Assembly (NCBI GenBank): GCA_963728045.1
Contig: CAVSIE010000003.1
Span: forward strand, 12,055 to 76,054
Length of the DNA stretch: 64,000 bases
From: VRUE01 sp963728045
GTDB taxonomy: Bacteria > Actinomycetota > Thermoleophilia > Solirubrobacterales > 70-9
Direction of reading: 5' to 3'
A program made the translations under genes and the position numbers. This document shows positions 1-7,985 of the stretch, piece by piece. Each line of letters starts with the position of its first letter. Position 1 is the first letter of the stretch. The notes under the pieces are model-generated. The model saw nothing but the letters and a program-made list of their open reading frames with translations, ran no database searches and had not been told where the DNA came from.

Positions 1-1045
1 CGCCGCGGCAAAGACCGCGAAACCCGTGCGCCACGACGATGCGTCGACGAGCGCGGCAAACAGCGGCGCTGCGACGAAGCCGACGATCGAGAGCGTCATC
101 TGCTGAAAGCCGATGGCGGCGCCGCTTCGCGAGCGTCCGGCCAGCTCGGCGGCCGCCGTGTACGAGAGGCCGTTCCACATCATCGAGAAGGCCGTCGCCA
201 CGACCAGCGTCGGGATGAGAATCTCGAGCGGAACCGTGACGAGCGCCGCCGAGAGTGCGAGCGTGGCGAAGATCGCCAGCCCGACGAGCCGCAAGGGGCG
301 GATGCGCGCGCGTGCGCGGTCCGACCAGCGGCCGACGCCGATCCGCAACGCGATCGCGATCACCTGCGCTACGGCGAGCACGGCGGCGGCCTCACCGGTC
401 GAGAGCCCGCGCGCGTCGTGGAGGAAGAGGACGAGGAACCCGGTCAGCGCGATCTGGGCGACCAGAAACAGGCTGCTGCCGGTGCTCAGGCAGCCAGAGA
501 CGCCGGTCGCGAAGCGTCCACGGCTCGAGCTCCTCGGCGGTTACGGTCGCCGGCCGATCGCGGACGACGAGCGCCGAGACCAGCGCCGCCACCAGGCAGA
601 GCACCGCGAGGAAGAGCAGCGCCCCGTGCAGAGAGCTCGCCCCGACGATCGCCGGCAGCGTCACGGCCGTCAGCGCGCCGCCGAGCGGTAGCGACGCCTG
701 GCGCAGCCCGAGCGCGAACCCGCGCTCCTCCGCGGGGAACGAGTGCATGACCGCGCGCCCGCTCGCGGAGTTGACGCTCGACCCGGCTGCGCTCGCGAGG
801 CCGAGCAACCCGACGAACGCGTAGAAGTCGTCAACGGCGGCCGCGGCACCGACCAAAAGGCCCATGGCAGTCAGACCGACAGCGAGAGCCAGCCGCTCTC
901 CCCACCGGTCGGCCGCCAGCCCCCAGGGGAGCAGCGTGAAGATCGGCCCGACCCAGACGCTGGCGAGGACGATGCCCACCTCCGTGAGCGTGAGGTCGAA
1001 CTCCTCGCGGAGGATCGGGGCCAAAACGGGCAGGCCGAGCAACAC
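1..1045 (-). CDS. MFS transporter, partial and frameshifted
   Basis: Major facilitator superfamily permease acting in the cytoplasmic membrane; substrate unknown. The N-terminal half (1045 down to about 495) reads through hydrophobic helices with the loop GLAADRWGERLA, the usual MFS motif between helices 2 and 3. Near 493 the frame breaks: removing one C from the CTGCCTGAG stretch restores a continuous protein (LWLLSTGSSLFLVAQIALTGF-like helix) that runs off the window start. The first helix and the start codon are missing at about 1045-1060, where the sequence switches to an unrelated gene. Family assignment is firm; whether it is a pseudogene or a sequence error is not decided. Confidence 0.75.
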
Positions 1046-1060
1046 GGTGCGCCAGCCTCG
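1046..1060. other. Junction between two 5'-truncated genes
   Basis: The minus-strand MFS permease loses its N-terminal helix and start region here. A few bases away the plus-strand secreted-protein gene begins in mid-domain (coding from about 1057, LGFKPKLSFRLYGG). The two genes point away from each other and both lack their 5' ends at the same point, so this is a deletion/rearrangement breakpoint or an assembly misjoin. Confidence 0.6.
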
Positions 1061-1662
1061 GCTTCAAGCCCAAGCTCTCCTTCCGCCTCTATGGCGGCAC
1101 GAAGAGGGGAGGTCACCCGAGGCTGAAAGCGATGGTCCGCATGCCCGCAGGAGGCGCCAACATCGCCAAAGCCGCCGTGGCGCTGCCGAGATCCGAGTTC
1201 CTCGACCAGAGCCACATCGGCACCGTCTGCACCAGGGTCCAGTTCAAAGAAGACGCTTGCCCTGCAGCCTCGGTCTACGGCAAAGCCTCGGTGAAGACCC
1301 CGCTTCTGGATGAAGTACTGAGCGGACCGATCTACCTGCGCTCTTCCGACAATCTGCTCCCCGATCTCGTCGTCGCCTTCCGGGGAGGCAGGGTCGACTT
1401 CAACCTCGTAGGCCGCATCGACTCGATCAGGGGAGGGATCCGCAACACCTTCGACTTCGTTCCCGACGCCCCAGTGACCTGGGCCTCCTTCGACTTCCTC
1501 GGCGGCAAGAAGGGCCTGCTGATCAACAGCAGAGATCTCTGCAAAAAGACCTACAGGGCAACGGCCAAATTCAGGGCCCAGAACGGCGAGGCGCTCACCT
1601 TGCGTCCGGAGATGCAGAACAGCTGCGGCAAGGTGCGCAAAGCCAAGAAGCGTCGCCACTAG
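1051..1662 (+). pseudogene. C-terminal fragment of a large secreted protein
   Basis: The open frame encodes a typical end domain of a large extracellular protein: PRSEFLDQSHIGTVC, then two further Cys, PLLDEVLSGPIYLRSS, GRIDS, and a basic tail (KVRKAKKRRH). I recognise this end domain from very long predicted secreted proteins of Thermoleophilia; no function is known to me. Coding similarity starts upstream of any convincing start codon (KLSFRLYGGTKRGG at about 1066-1107), so this is the tail of a longer gene, not a 176-aa protein starting at 1132. A plain start at 1132 is the alternative if the upstream reading is dismissed. Confidence 0.6.
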
Positions 1663-1681
1663 GGATTAGAAGCAGAAGCAA

Positions 1682-1723
1682 CCAGTCAACCACCCAACCA
1701 GTACCAAACCAGTCAAACCAGTC
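1682..1723 (+). repeat. CCAGTC short tandem motif
   Basis: The hexamer CCAGT(C) occurs four times within 42 bp (1682, 1698, 1709, 1718), interleaved with A-rich spacers, in the gap between two secreted-protein genes. It is unlike the GC-rich surroundings. It may be a binding array or a simple repeat; no function is claimed. Confidence 0.4.
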
Positions 1724-1775
1724 AGGCCCGGTGCGAAGCAGTAGCCCGGTCCATCACAAGCAGGGGGTAGAGAGA

Positions 1776-4700
1776 ATGTCAAGCACTCACCAGTGGCGGA
1801 CCAGCCTGGTCTGGAACTTCATGCTAATCGTGGCAGTCCTAGCTGCCGTATTGGCTATTGCTCCGACGGCTTCCTTTGCGCACCCAGGCCATGACCACGG
1901 CCTCAGCAGCGCTACGGGCCGCATGCCGGGGGTGCCCGACTACCAGAAGATCGACGGTGTGGTGAGCCGCTTCGACCCCCAGTCGAGGGAATACATCCTG
2001 CGCAAGCCGGGGGAGCCGGCAGCGAGAGCCCACGTCGAGAGCGACGTGCGCCCCGTCTCCGAAGGCGTGGCGGCAAACGGCGGCTACTCCTCCCTACCGT
2101 CGGGGGAAATCCAGCCGTCTTGTGCCACCAGCGGGCACCGCATCGTCGTCGTGAACGCCTATGACGCCGGCACCAAAACAGCCGACGCCGGAGACGCCCA
2201 CATCCGCTCGCTGGTCAAGCGCATGAACTGGAAGTTCGTGCAGCAGTCCCAGCTCTCGAGCCAGCCGGACCGCACGCTGCAGATGAAAGTCGACTGCGAC
2301 GGCTCCGGCGCTACGACGGTTACCGACGTTGCCGTGCCCTTCGGCTACAAAAGCGAAGGGATCGACACCACCGACGGCGACATCGGCGTGCTCGACACGA
2401 TGCTCTACGTCGAACAGAAACTCGGCGAGCCAGAAGGCGCCAACTCGGTCAAGTACCTGATCTTCAATGACAAGAATCGCTATCCCAGCTTCGTCGGAGT
2501 CGGATACAAGTACTCCGACGCAACCAAGAGCAGCAGCAACATCAACCTCAAATACACGTCCAGCGCATTCATCTCCCGCAACCCCAAACACACGCTGGAC
2601 GGCAAAGACTCCTGGGAATCGACGATCCCGGTCCACGAGCTTCTCCATGTGATGGGCGCAGCGCTCAACTACGAGTCGGAACCAGGCAAATGGATCGCGG
2701 CCCCCTATGCGACCACCGGCTCGCACTGCATCGACGGCATCGACATCCTCTGCTACTCAGACGGCGGAACCTCTCCCGACGGATCCTACTCAGAGGGCCG
2801 CTGCCCAGCCGAAGCCGGCCACGAATCAGCCGAGCGGGTCACCCTCGACTGTGGCTTCGACACCTACTTCGACGCCGAAACCGAGTCCGGTGAGTGGCTC
2901 AGCAAATGGTGGAATGTTGGCGGATCGGAGAACCCGTTCCTTGTCTACACCCCGGGGACGCCGCCGGTGGCGACGGCGCCGCAGGCGTTCACCACCGCGG
3001 CGGACTTCGAAACTTACAGCGCCACCCTCAAGGGCCTCGTCAACCCCGGCGGCGTCGCGACCACCTACAAATTCGAATACGGCACCACGACCTCCTACGG
3101 CAGCAGCGTCCCCGCCTCACCGAAAAGCATCGGCTCGGGAATCGACGACGTCCAAGTCAGCGAGACGATCAAAACCGAACCCGAAGTGACCTACCACTAC
3201 CGGGTGGTCGCGACCAACAGCAAAGGCACCTTCTACGGGGAAGACAAGACCGTAACGACGTCTCATTGGGAAGTCCAGCCTATTGAAGGACCAAGTAGCA
3301 GTAAAGGGCGGGGCGAACTCAGCGACATCTCCTGCTCATCCTCAATCCACTGCGTTGCGGTTGGCAGTAACAGCAAAGGGGCCCCTCTCTCTGAGCAGTG
3401 GGACGGCAGCCAATGGACGATCATGGCGAACGTCAAACTGGAAGGCGGCTTGGAAAGGGTGTCCTGCAGCTCTGCCAGCTTCTGCATGGCGACTGGCAAG
3501 ACTGGCTCTACTCTCTTCTCGGAAAGCTGGAACGGTAGTAGTTGGTCGTCTGTGAGCTTCCCGATACCAGTCGGATCGAATGGCTCCGCGATAGAAGCTA
3601 TCTCCTGCACTTCTTCGACCGCCTGTGTCGCAGTGGGACGCTACTCGGGCTCGAAAGGGGAAGCTTTCGAAGCGAACACGCTAATCGAGCGCTGGAACGG
3701 CAGCGAATGGACGATCGTGCCCTCCCCCAACGTCGAAGGCAACGCTTTCAGCCGACTGTGGGGAGTCTCCTGCACCTCGGCCACCTCGTGCCTTGCTGTG
3801 GGGTCAACCAATAAAACGCTTGGAAGCGCGCTTTCGCCACTCGTGCAGAAATGGGACGGCAGCAAATGGACGATCGTCTCTGCTCCCACCCCGCCGGGAG
3901 GCAGCGGTTCCCTTCAATCCGTCTCCTGTCCTGCCGCGAACTTTTGTATGGCAAGTGGAGCCGGAGGCGAAAATCTGGCCTTTGCGGCATCGTGGGATGG
4001 TGTCGGCTGGAAAGCCCAGGGCAGCGGGCTGCCCAACGGCCTCCGCTCTATCTCCTGCGCCACGCAGAGCTCTTGCGAGCTGGTCGGCAGCCTAACGAAG
4101 GGACAACACTGGAACGGCTCAAGTTGGACCACCCAGGATCTGGCCGCAGTGCCAGGGGGCGAAAATTTCGATGGGCGGCGCGTTTCCTGTCCAGGGCCGT
4201 CACTATGCACAGCTGTCGGGAGATATACAGGTGTGCCGTTCTTCAGTCCTGGAACCAGGCCATTGGCAGAGCGTCTTATACCGTCTCCTCACGTCAAGTT
4301 TCGGGCTGAAAAATACATCTCGGAAGAATTTTCCGAAAAATATTCCTCCACAGCAACAGCTGAACAGAGTGGATCACATAAATTCACCAACGAAAAAAGC
4401 CAAACTCTGACATGCAGTAAAGCCACGGCCGCCGGAGCCATGTCAGAACCGTCTATCACCTTGGCGTTGGCCCCGGCATATAAAGAATGTAATTTCCTCG
4501 GCACGGCTGCTTCGGGAAAAGCCAACAGCTGCAAGTATGTGTTCCTGAGCACCAATGACAAAGAACCGTTCACCGGCAGTGTAGATATCGCCTGCAGCAA
4601 AGAAAACGACGGAATCGAATTCACGACCGCTTTCTGCACCCTGAAGATCCCGGCGCAGAAAGCCCTCGGCACCCTAACTCTCGCTAACACCGGCAAAAAA

Positions 4701-5501
4701 AGTCGCGGTCGCACGATCACTGCGACCCTCAGCCTGAGTGGGGTCGAACACATTGAAACCAGTAAAATTGGAGCCTGTGGAGGAACGTATAAAGCTGGCA
4801 CCTACGTCGGCACCTACGTGATCAGTGGCTCCGAGGCGCCCGAAGGGTATCCTGAAGAGAAAGAACCGGTCGGTCTCTATATGGCCAATGAACAGGTTGT
4901 GGTCCCACCGTTGGTCGAAGCCGAAAAATATTCGGCGGTTGTCGGCGCGGAAGGGGGCACAATGGCGATCTCCATGGGTTCCTCTATGTCGTTCAACTGT
5001 GCGTCGACCGGCAAAGGCCAAGGCTTGCTCGGCGGTCCCTCCAAAGAAGCTAACCTGATATTCCAGAAATGGACTGGCTGTTATTGGGGGGGCGGATTCA
5101 GCATCAGCATGAACGGCTGCTCCTTCGTCCTGCGCCCCCTGGTCGGCCAGCTGCCGTACACCACCGGCTCTCTGGGCATCACCTGTCCTACAGGGAAAGA
5201 AATCATGTTCACGACTCCCGGCGGGTGCGAAGTTAAAATCCCATCACAGAGCAACCTCAGCTCGATCAAAACCGAGAACGTTGGCAGCGGCACCTCGCGT
5301 GCGATCAACGCGAACCTGGTTGTGAAAGGTCTGACCTACACACAGGGCGCGAAAGGCGTGTATTGCCAACCGGGAACGCGTAGCGATGGCTCTCTTGGCG
5401 GCACTTGGAACCTCAAAGGGTATGCAAACCTCGGCACACAGGTCGTGGAAGGAGAACTGAAATACATCGAGGGTGCCCAGCGCGGCATCTGGGCCGAATA
5501 G
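1776..5501 (+). CDS. Secreted metalloprotease-like protein with seven propeller-type repeats
   Basis: Extracellular protein of about 1241 aa. ATG 1776 follows a purine-rich AGGGGGTAGAGAG and opens a signal peptide (basic start, hydrophobic helix, cut near FAHPGHDHG, which leaves a His-rich new N-terminus). The first 330 residues hold a zinc-protease-like HELLHVMGA (HExxH). Next comes a fibronectin-like sandwich (YSATLKGLVNPGG to VTTYKFEYG). Then seven repeats follow the pattern SC-x5/6-C-x-AVG ... W-x-G-x-W-T, suggesting a seven-bladed propeller. The C-terminus holds two related Cys-rich modules, each opening with AEKYS or AEKYI. Intact, with a strong terminator 40 bp downstream. The peptidase family and substrate are unknown. 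Confidence 0.75.
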   Translation: MSSTHQWRTSLVWNFMLIVAVLAAVLAIAPTASFAHPGHDHGLSSATGRMPGVPDYQKIDGVVSRFDPQSREYILRKPGEPAARAHVESDVRPVSEGVAANGGYSSLPSGEIQPSCATSGHRIVVVNAYDAGTKTADAGDAHIRSLVKRMNWKFVQQSQLSSQPDRTLQMKVDCDGSGATTVTDVAVPFGYKSEGIDTTDGDIGVLDTMLYVEQKLGEPEGANSVKYLIFNDKNRYPSFVGVGYKYSDATKSSSNINLKYTSSAFISRNPKHTLDGKDSWESTIPVHELLHVMGAALNYESEPGKWIAAPYATTGSHCIDGIDILCYSDGGTSPDGSYSEGRCPAEAGHESAERVTLDCGFDTYFDAETESGEWLSKWWNVGGSENPFLVYTPGTPPVATAPQAFTTAADFETYSATLKGLVNPGGVATTYKFEYGTTTSYGSSVPASPKSIGSGIDDVQVSETIKTEPEVTYHYRVVATNSKGTFYGEDKTVTTSHWEVQPIEGPSSSKGRGELSDISCSSSIHCVAVGSNSKGAPLSEQWDGSQWTIMANVKLEGGLERVSCSSASFCMATGKTGSTLFSESWNGSSWSSVSFPIPVGSNGSAIEAISCTSSTACVAVGRYSGSKGEAFEANTLIERWNGSEWTIVPSPNVEGNAFSRLWGVSCTSATSCLAVGSTNKTLGSALSPLVQKWDGSKWTIVSAPTPPGGSGSLQSVSCPAANFCMASGAGGENLAFAASWDGVGWKAQGSGLPNGLRSISCATQSSCELVGSLTKGQHWNGSSWTTQDLAAVPGGENFDGRRVSCPGPSLCTAVGRYTGVPFFSPGTRPLAERLIPSPHVKFRAEKYISEEFSEKYSSTATAEQSGSHKFTNEKSQTLTCSKATAAGAMSEPSITLALAPAYKECNFLGTAASGKANSCKYVFLSTNDKEPFTGSVDIACSKENDGIEFTTAFCTLKIPAQKALGTLTLANTGKKSRGRTITATLSLSGVEHIETSKIGACGGTYKAGTYVGTYVISGSEAPEGYPEEKEPVGLYMANEQVVVPPLVEAEKYSAVVGAEGGTMAISMGSSMSFNCASTGKGQGLLGGPSKEANLIFQKWTGCYWGGGFSISMNGCSFVLRPLVGQLPYTTGSLGITCPTGKEIMFTTPGGCEVKIPSQSNLSSIKTENVGSGTSRAINANLVVKGLTYTQGAKGVYCQPGTRSDGSLGGTWNLKGYANLGTQVVEGELKYIEGAQRGIWAE

Positions 5502-5540
5502 CTCGGTCCTAGCAGGAAGGGAGCCTCTCCTTCGTGGAAC

Positions 5541-5570
5541 ACCGCGCCCCGGAGCACTCCGGGGCGCGGT
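5541..5570 (+). terminator. Rho-independent terminator
   Basis: A perfect 14-bp stem, ACCGCGCCCCGGAG against CTCCGGGGCGCGGT around CA, is followed by TGTTT. It closes the secreted-protein gene and insulates the ribosomal operon that starts 50 bp further on. Confidence 0.75.
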
Positions 5571-5621
5571 TGTTTGAGGGGATGGGGTTGAAGGCAACTC
5601 AGGCTTCGCGCAAGGCTGGCG

Positions 5622-5724
5622 CTTGCTATCTTTCCCGGTCGGCCCATTGGGCCGTTTGGCCGTGCCTGTCGCCCGTCTCCTGGGGCGTGCAGGAGCCCTG
5701 CAGTCGATACGAGATTCCGGAGCG
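5622..5724 (+). promoter_or_regulatory. Promoter and structured leader of rpmJ-rpsM (copy 1)
   Basis: The region starts with an extended -10-like TGCTATCTT and then folds into hairpins: CGGCCC-ATT-GGGCCG, an alternative GGCC-GTTT-GGCC, and a two-tier stem CCTG/CGCCC ... GGGCG/CAGG. The same element precedes rpsK at 6838 with compensatory base changes. It is likely a transcribed leader that controls the ribosomal operon. Its ligand is unknown; ribosomal protein S4 is an obvious candidate by analogy with other alpha operons. Confidence 0.65.
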
Positions 5725-5838
5725 ATGAAGGTCCGAGCTTCAGTCAAGCCGATGTGCGAAAAGTGCAAGATCATCCGCCGTAACGGGGCGGTCCTCGTGA
5801 TCTGTCAGAACCCCCGCCACAAGCAGCGTCAGGGCTAG
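5725..5838 (+). CDS. rpmJ: 50S ribosomal protein L36
   Basis: 37-aa large-subunit protein, starting MKVRASVKPMCEKCK and ending in NPRHKQRQG. It has the zinc-ribbon ligands C11, C14, C27 and H32 of the C+ (zinc-binding) form. Start ATG 5725 matches the family length exactly. First gene of the alpha-operon segment, 13 bp before rpsM; infA, which often precedes it in bacteria, is absent here. Confidence 0.97.
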   Translation: MKVRASVKPMCEKCKIIRRNGAVLVICQNPRHKQRQG

Positions 5839-5851
5839 GGGAGAGGCCAAG

Positions 5852-6235
5852 ATGGCACGTATCGCAGGCATCAACATCCCGGTCGGCAAGCGGGTCGAGA
5901 TCGGTCTTACTTATGTCTTCGGGATCGGCCGCTCTACGGCGCAGGAGATCCTCGAGGAGACGAAAATCGACCCCAACACCCTGGTCAAGGACCTGACCGA
6001 GGACGAGGTCGTGCGCCTGCGCGAGGCGGTGGAGCAGCGCGAGGTCGAGGGCGACCTGCGCCGCGACCGCTCCCAGAACGTCAAACGGCTGATGGAGATC
6101 GGCGCCTACCGCGGCCTGCGGCACCGCCGCGGCCTGCCGGTACGGGGCCAGCGGACCAAGACCAACGCGCGCGGCCGCAAGGGCCCGCGTCGTCTCAGCG
6201 TGGCTGGCAAGCGCAAAGCGCCCCAGCCTAAGTAG
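5852..6235 (+). CDS. rpsM: 30S ribosomal protein S13
   Basis: 127-aa small-subunit head protein that contacts the P-site tRNA and bridges to the 50S subunit. Starts MARIAGINIPVGKRVEIGLT and ends in a basic tail (RGQRTKTNARGRKG). Full length. Preceded by AGGGGAGAGG. In most bacteria rpsK follows at once; here a toxin-antitoxin-like pair and a second leader lie between. Confidence 0.97.
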   Translation: MARIAGINIPVGKRVEIGLTYVFGIGRSTAQEILEETKIDPNTLVKDLTEDEVVRLREAVEQREVEGDLRRDRSQNVKRLMEIGAYRGLRHRRGLPVRGQRTKTNARGRKGPRRLSVAGKRKAPQPK

Positions 6236-6313
6236 CGACGTCTGTCTCGCGATTTACCTGAGTCGTGGCCCCGGATCGGGGGAGAAAGTTGCGTGTTCAG
6301 CTCTTAACGGAGC

Positions 6314-6526
6314 ATGCGCTTCAGTCGGCATGCGAAGAACCGGATGCGACTGTGCGGTGTTTCCGGCGACGAGGTCCTGGAGATCATCTCCGATCAGAAC
6401 CGAGCTGGAGAGGATCCGAACGGGAATCTGCTCTATGCCGGGACCATCCAGGGTCTCTCGCTCTGCGTAGTGCTTGCGCTCGATGACCTGACCACCGTGA
6501 TCACCGTCTACGATCTGGAGGCATGA
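6314..6526 (+). CDS. DUF4258-like small protein (putative toxin)
   Basis: 70 aa. Begins MRFSRHAKNRMRLCGVSGDEV, the hallmark HAxxRM-x-RG-like opening of the DUF4258 group, followed by two strands (NLLYAGTIQG, LCVVLALDDLTTVITVYDL). Such proteins are usually paired with DUF2283 partners and thought to be RelE-like toxins. Its TGA overlaps the next ATG (ATGA), so the pair is translationally coupled. The pair sits between rpsM and rpsK. Toxin activity is inferred, not shown. Confidence 0.7.
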   Translation: MRFSRHAKNRMRLCGVSGDEVLEIISDQNRAGEDPNGNLLYAGTIQGLSLCVVLALDDLTTVITVYDLEA

Positions 6527-6819
6527 TGCGAGCCGACTACGACAGCGAGGGCGACACGATCCAGATCGAATTGGGGCGTGTTCGGAAGCTCGGACATAGC
6601 GAGTTGGTCGAGAACGGTGCCGTCATCATCGGAATCCATGAGGATCGACCGGTGATGGTCGATGTGATCGGGACGCGCAACGGCTTCGAGGAGCCGCTTC
6701 GAGTCGCCGCGGAGCGCTACGAGCTCGACGCCGAAGCGCTGATTGCTGCCGCGAATGCGGCCCTTGCGGCCCCCGACCGGACCGTGACGCTGGACGTCGG
6801 CGTCCGGGCCGCGGCCTGA
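6523..6819 (+). CDS. DUF2283 family protein (putative antitoxin)
   Basis: 98 aa. MRADYDSEGDTIQIELG is the typical DUF2283 opening (Y-D-x-E-x-D-x-L/I), followed by LVENGAVIIGIHEDRPVMVDVIG and an Ala-rich helical tail. Start is ATG 6523, overlapping the upstream stop, or ATG 6526. Probable partner of the DUF4258 protein. It ends 18 bp before the duplicated leader that drives rpsK. Confidence 0.7.
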   Translation: MMRADYDSEGDTIQIELGRVRKLGHSELVENGAVIIGIHEDRPVMVDVIGTRNGFEEPLRVAAERYELDAEALIAAANAALAAPDRTVTLDVGVRAAA

Positions 6820-6837
6820 GCCCGCGCACGCCTGACC

Positions 6838-6927
6838 CTTGCTATCTTTCCCGGTCGGCCCTGAGGGTCGTTGACCGTGCCCGTCGCCCGTTTCCTGGGG
6901 CGTGCGGGAGTCCTTGAGGAGATACGA
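6838..6927 (+). promoter_or_regulatory. Promoter and structured leader of rpsK-rpsD-rpoA-rplQ (copy 2)
   Basis: Second copy of the leader seen before rpmJ. CTTGCTATCTTTCCCGGTCG is identical. Hairpins are kept by compensating changes: CGGCCC-TGA-GGGTCG (G-U wobble), GGTC-GTT-GACC (C-G changed to T-A), and CCCG/CGCCC ... GGGCG/CGGG (T-A changed to C-G in the outer stem). It ends just before ATG 6928. The covariation argues for an RNA structure. Confidence 0.65.
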
Positions 6928-7329
6928 ATGGCAGCAGCGAAAAAACCTGCGAAGGGCCGCGCGCGGCGACGCGTCAAGAAGAACGTCGCTTACGGGCAGG
7001 CGCACATCAAGACTTCGTTCAATAACACGATCGTCACCCTGACCGACACGCAGGGCAACGTGATCGCCTGGGAGTCGGCCGGCTCGGCGGGCTTCAAAGG
7101 CTCGCGCAAGTCGACGCCGTTCGCCGCCCAGGTCACCGCCGACGCGGCCGCCAAGAAAGGCATGGAGCACGGCCTGGAAAAGGTCGAGGTCTTCGCCAAG
7201 GGCGCCGGCTCCGGTCGCGAGACTGCGATCCGCTCTCTGCAGGCGGCCGGGCTCGAAGTGACGACGGTCAAGGACGTCTCCCCGCAGGCCCACAACGGCT
7301 GCCGGCCGAAGAAGCGGAGGCGCGTCTAG
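6928..7329 (+). CDS. rpsK: 30S ribosomal protein S11
   Basis: 133-aa platform protein of the small subunit. AYGQAHIKTSFNNTIVTLTD, AGFKGSRKSTPFAAQ and the C-terminus DVSPQAHNGCRPKKRRRV are all canonical. Start ATG 6928 is chosen because the longer in-frame extension is the leader. The stop overlaps the GTG of rpsD by one base (TAGTG). Confidence 0.97.
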   Translation: MAAAKKPAKGRARRRVKKNVAYGQAHIKTSFNNTIVTLTDTQGNVIAWESAGSAGFKGSRKSTPFAAQVTADAAAKKGMEHGLEKVEVFAKGAGSGRETAIRSLQAAGLEVTTVKDVSPQAHNGCRPKKRRRV

Positions 7330-7949
7330 TGGCCCGCGATACCTCTCCCCAGTGCAAGCAGTGCCGCCGCGAGGGCCAGAAGCTCTTCCTCAAGGGCGAG
7401 CGCTGCTTCACCGACAAGTGCGGGGTTGAGCGTCGCTCCTACCCGCCCGGCGACCACGGCCGCGGCCGCATGCGCCAGTCCGAGTACCGCGTGCAGCTGC
7501 GCGAGAAGCAGAAGACGCGCCGCTACTACCAGGTGCTGGAGAAGCAGTTCCGCGCTTACTACGACAAGGCCTCGCGCCAGGACGGCGTCACCGGCGAGAA
7601 CCTGCTGCGCCTGCTCGAGTCGCGCTTCGACAACGTGCTCGTGCGCCTCGGCTTCGCCGCCTCGCGGCGCCAGGCCCGGCAGCTGATCCGCCACGGCCAC
7701 TGGCTGATCAACGGCCGCCGCGTCGACATCCCCTCCTACCAAGTCCGTCCCGAGGACGTGATCTCGATCAAATCCGGCTCGGCCGCCAACGACACGATTC
7801 GGCGGGCAACCGAACTGGTTTCGACCGTGCCGGCCTGGCTGCAGGCCGACCACGATTCCCTTACCGCCAAGGTCCTGCGCTACCCGGAGCGCTCCGAGAT
7901 CTCGGCCCCGGTGCAGGAGCAGCTGATCGTCGAGCTGTACTCCAAGTAA
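7329..7949 (+). CDS. rpsD: 30S ribosomal protein S4
   Basis: 206-aa primary 16S-binding protein and, in many bacteria, autoregulator of its operon. GTG start 7329. N-terminal zinc knuckle of the C+ type (CKQC near residues 9-12, further Cys near 26 and 31). S4 RNA-binding domain ESRFDNVLVRLGFAASRRQARQ. Full length. Confidence 0.97.
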   Translation: MARDTSPQCKQCRREGQKLFLKGERCFTDKCGVERRSYPPGDHGRGRMRQSEYRVQLREKQKTRRYYQVLEKQFRAYYDKASRQDGVTGENLLRLLESRFDNVLVRLGFAASRRQARQLIRHGHWLINGRRVDIPSYQVRPEDVISIKSGSAANDTIRRATELVSTVPAWLQADHDSLTAKVLRYPERSEISAPVQEQLIVELYSK

Positions 7950-7985
7950 CCGGCCCCTATTCCGTAACACGCAACGAAGGAATCC

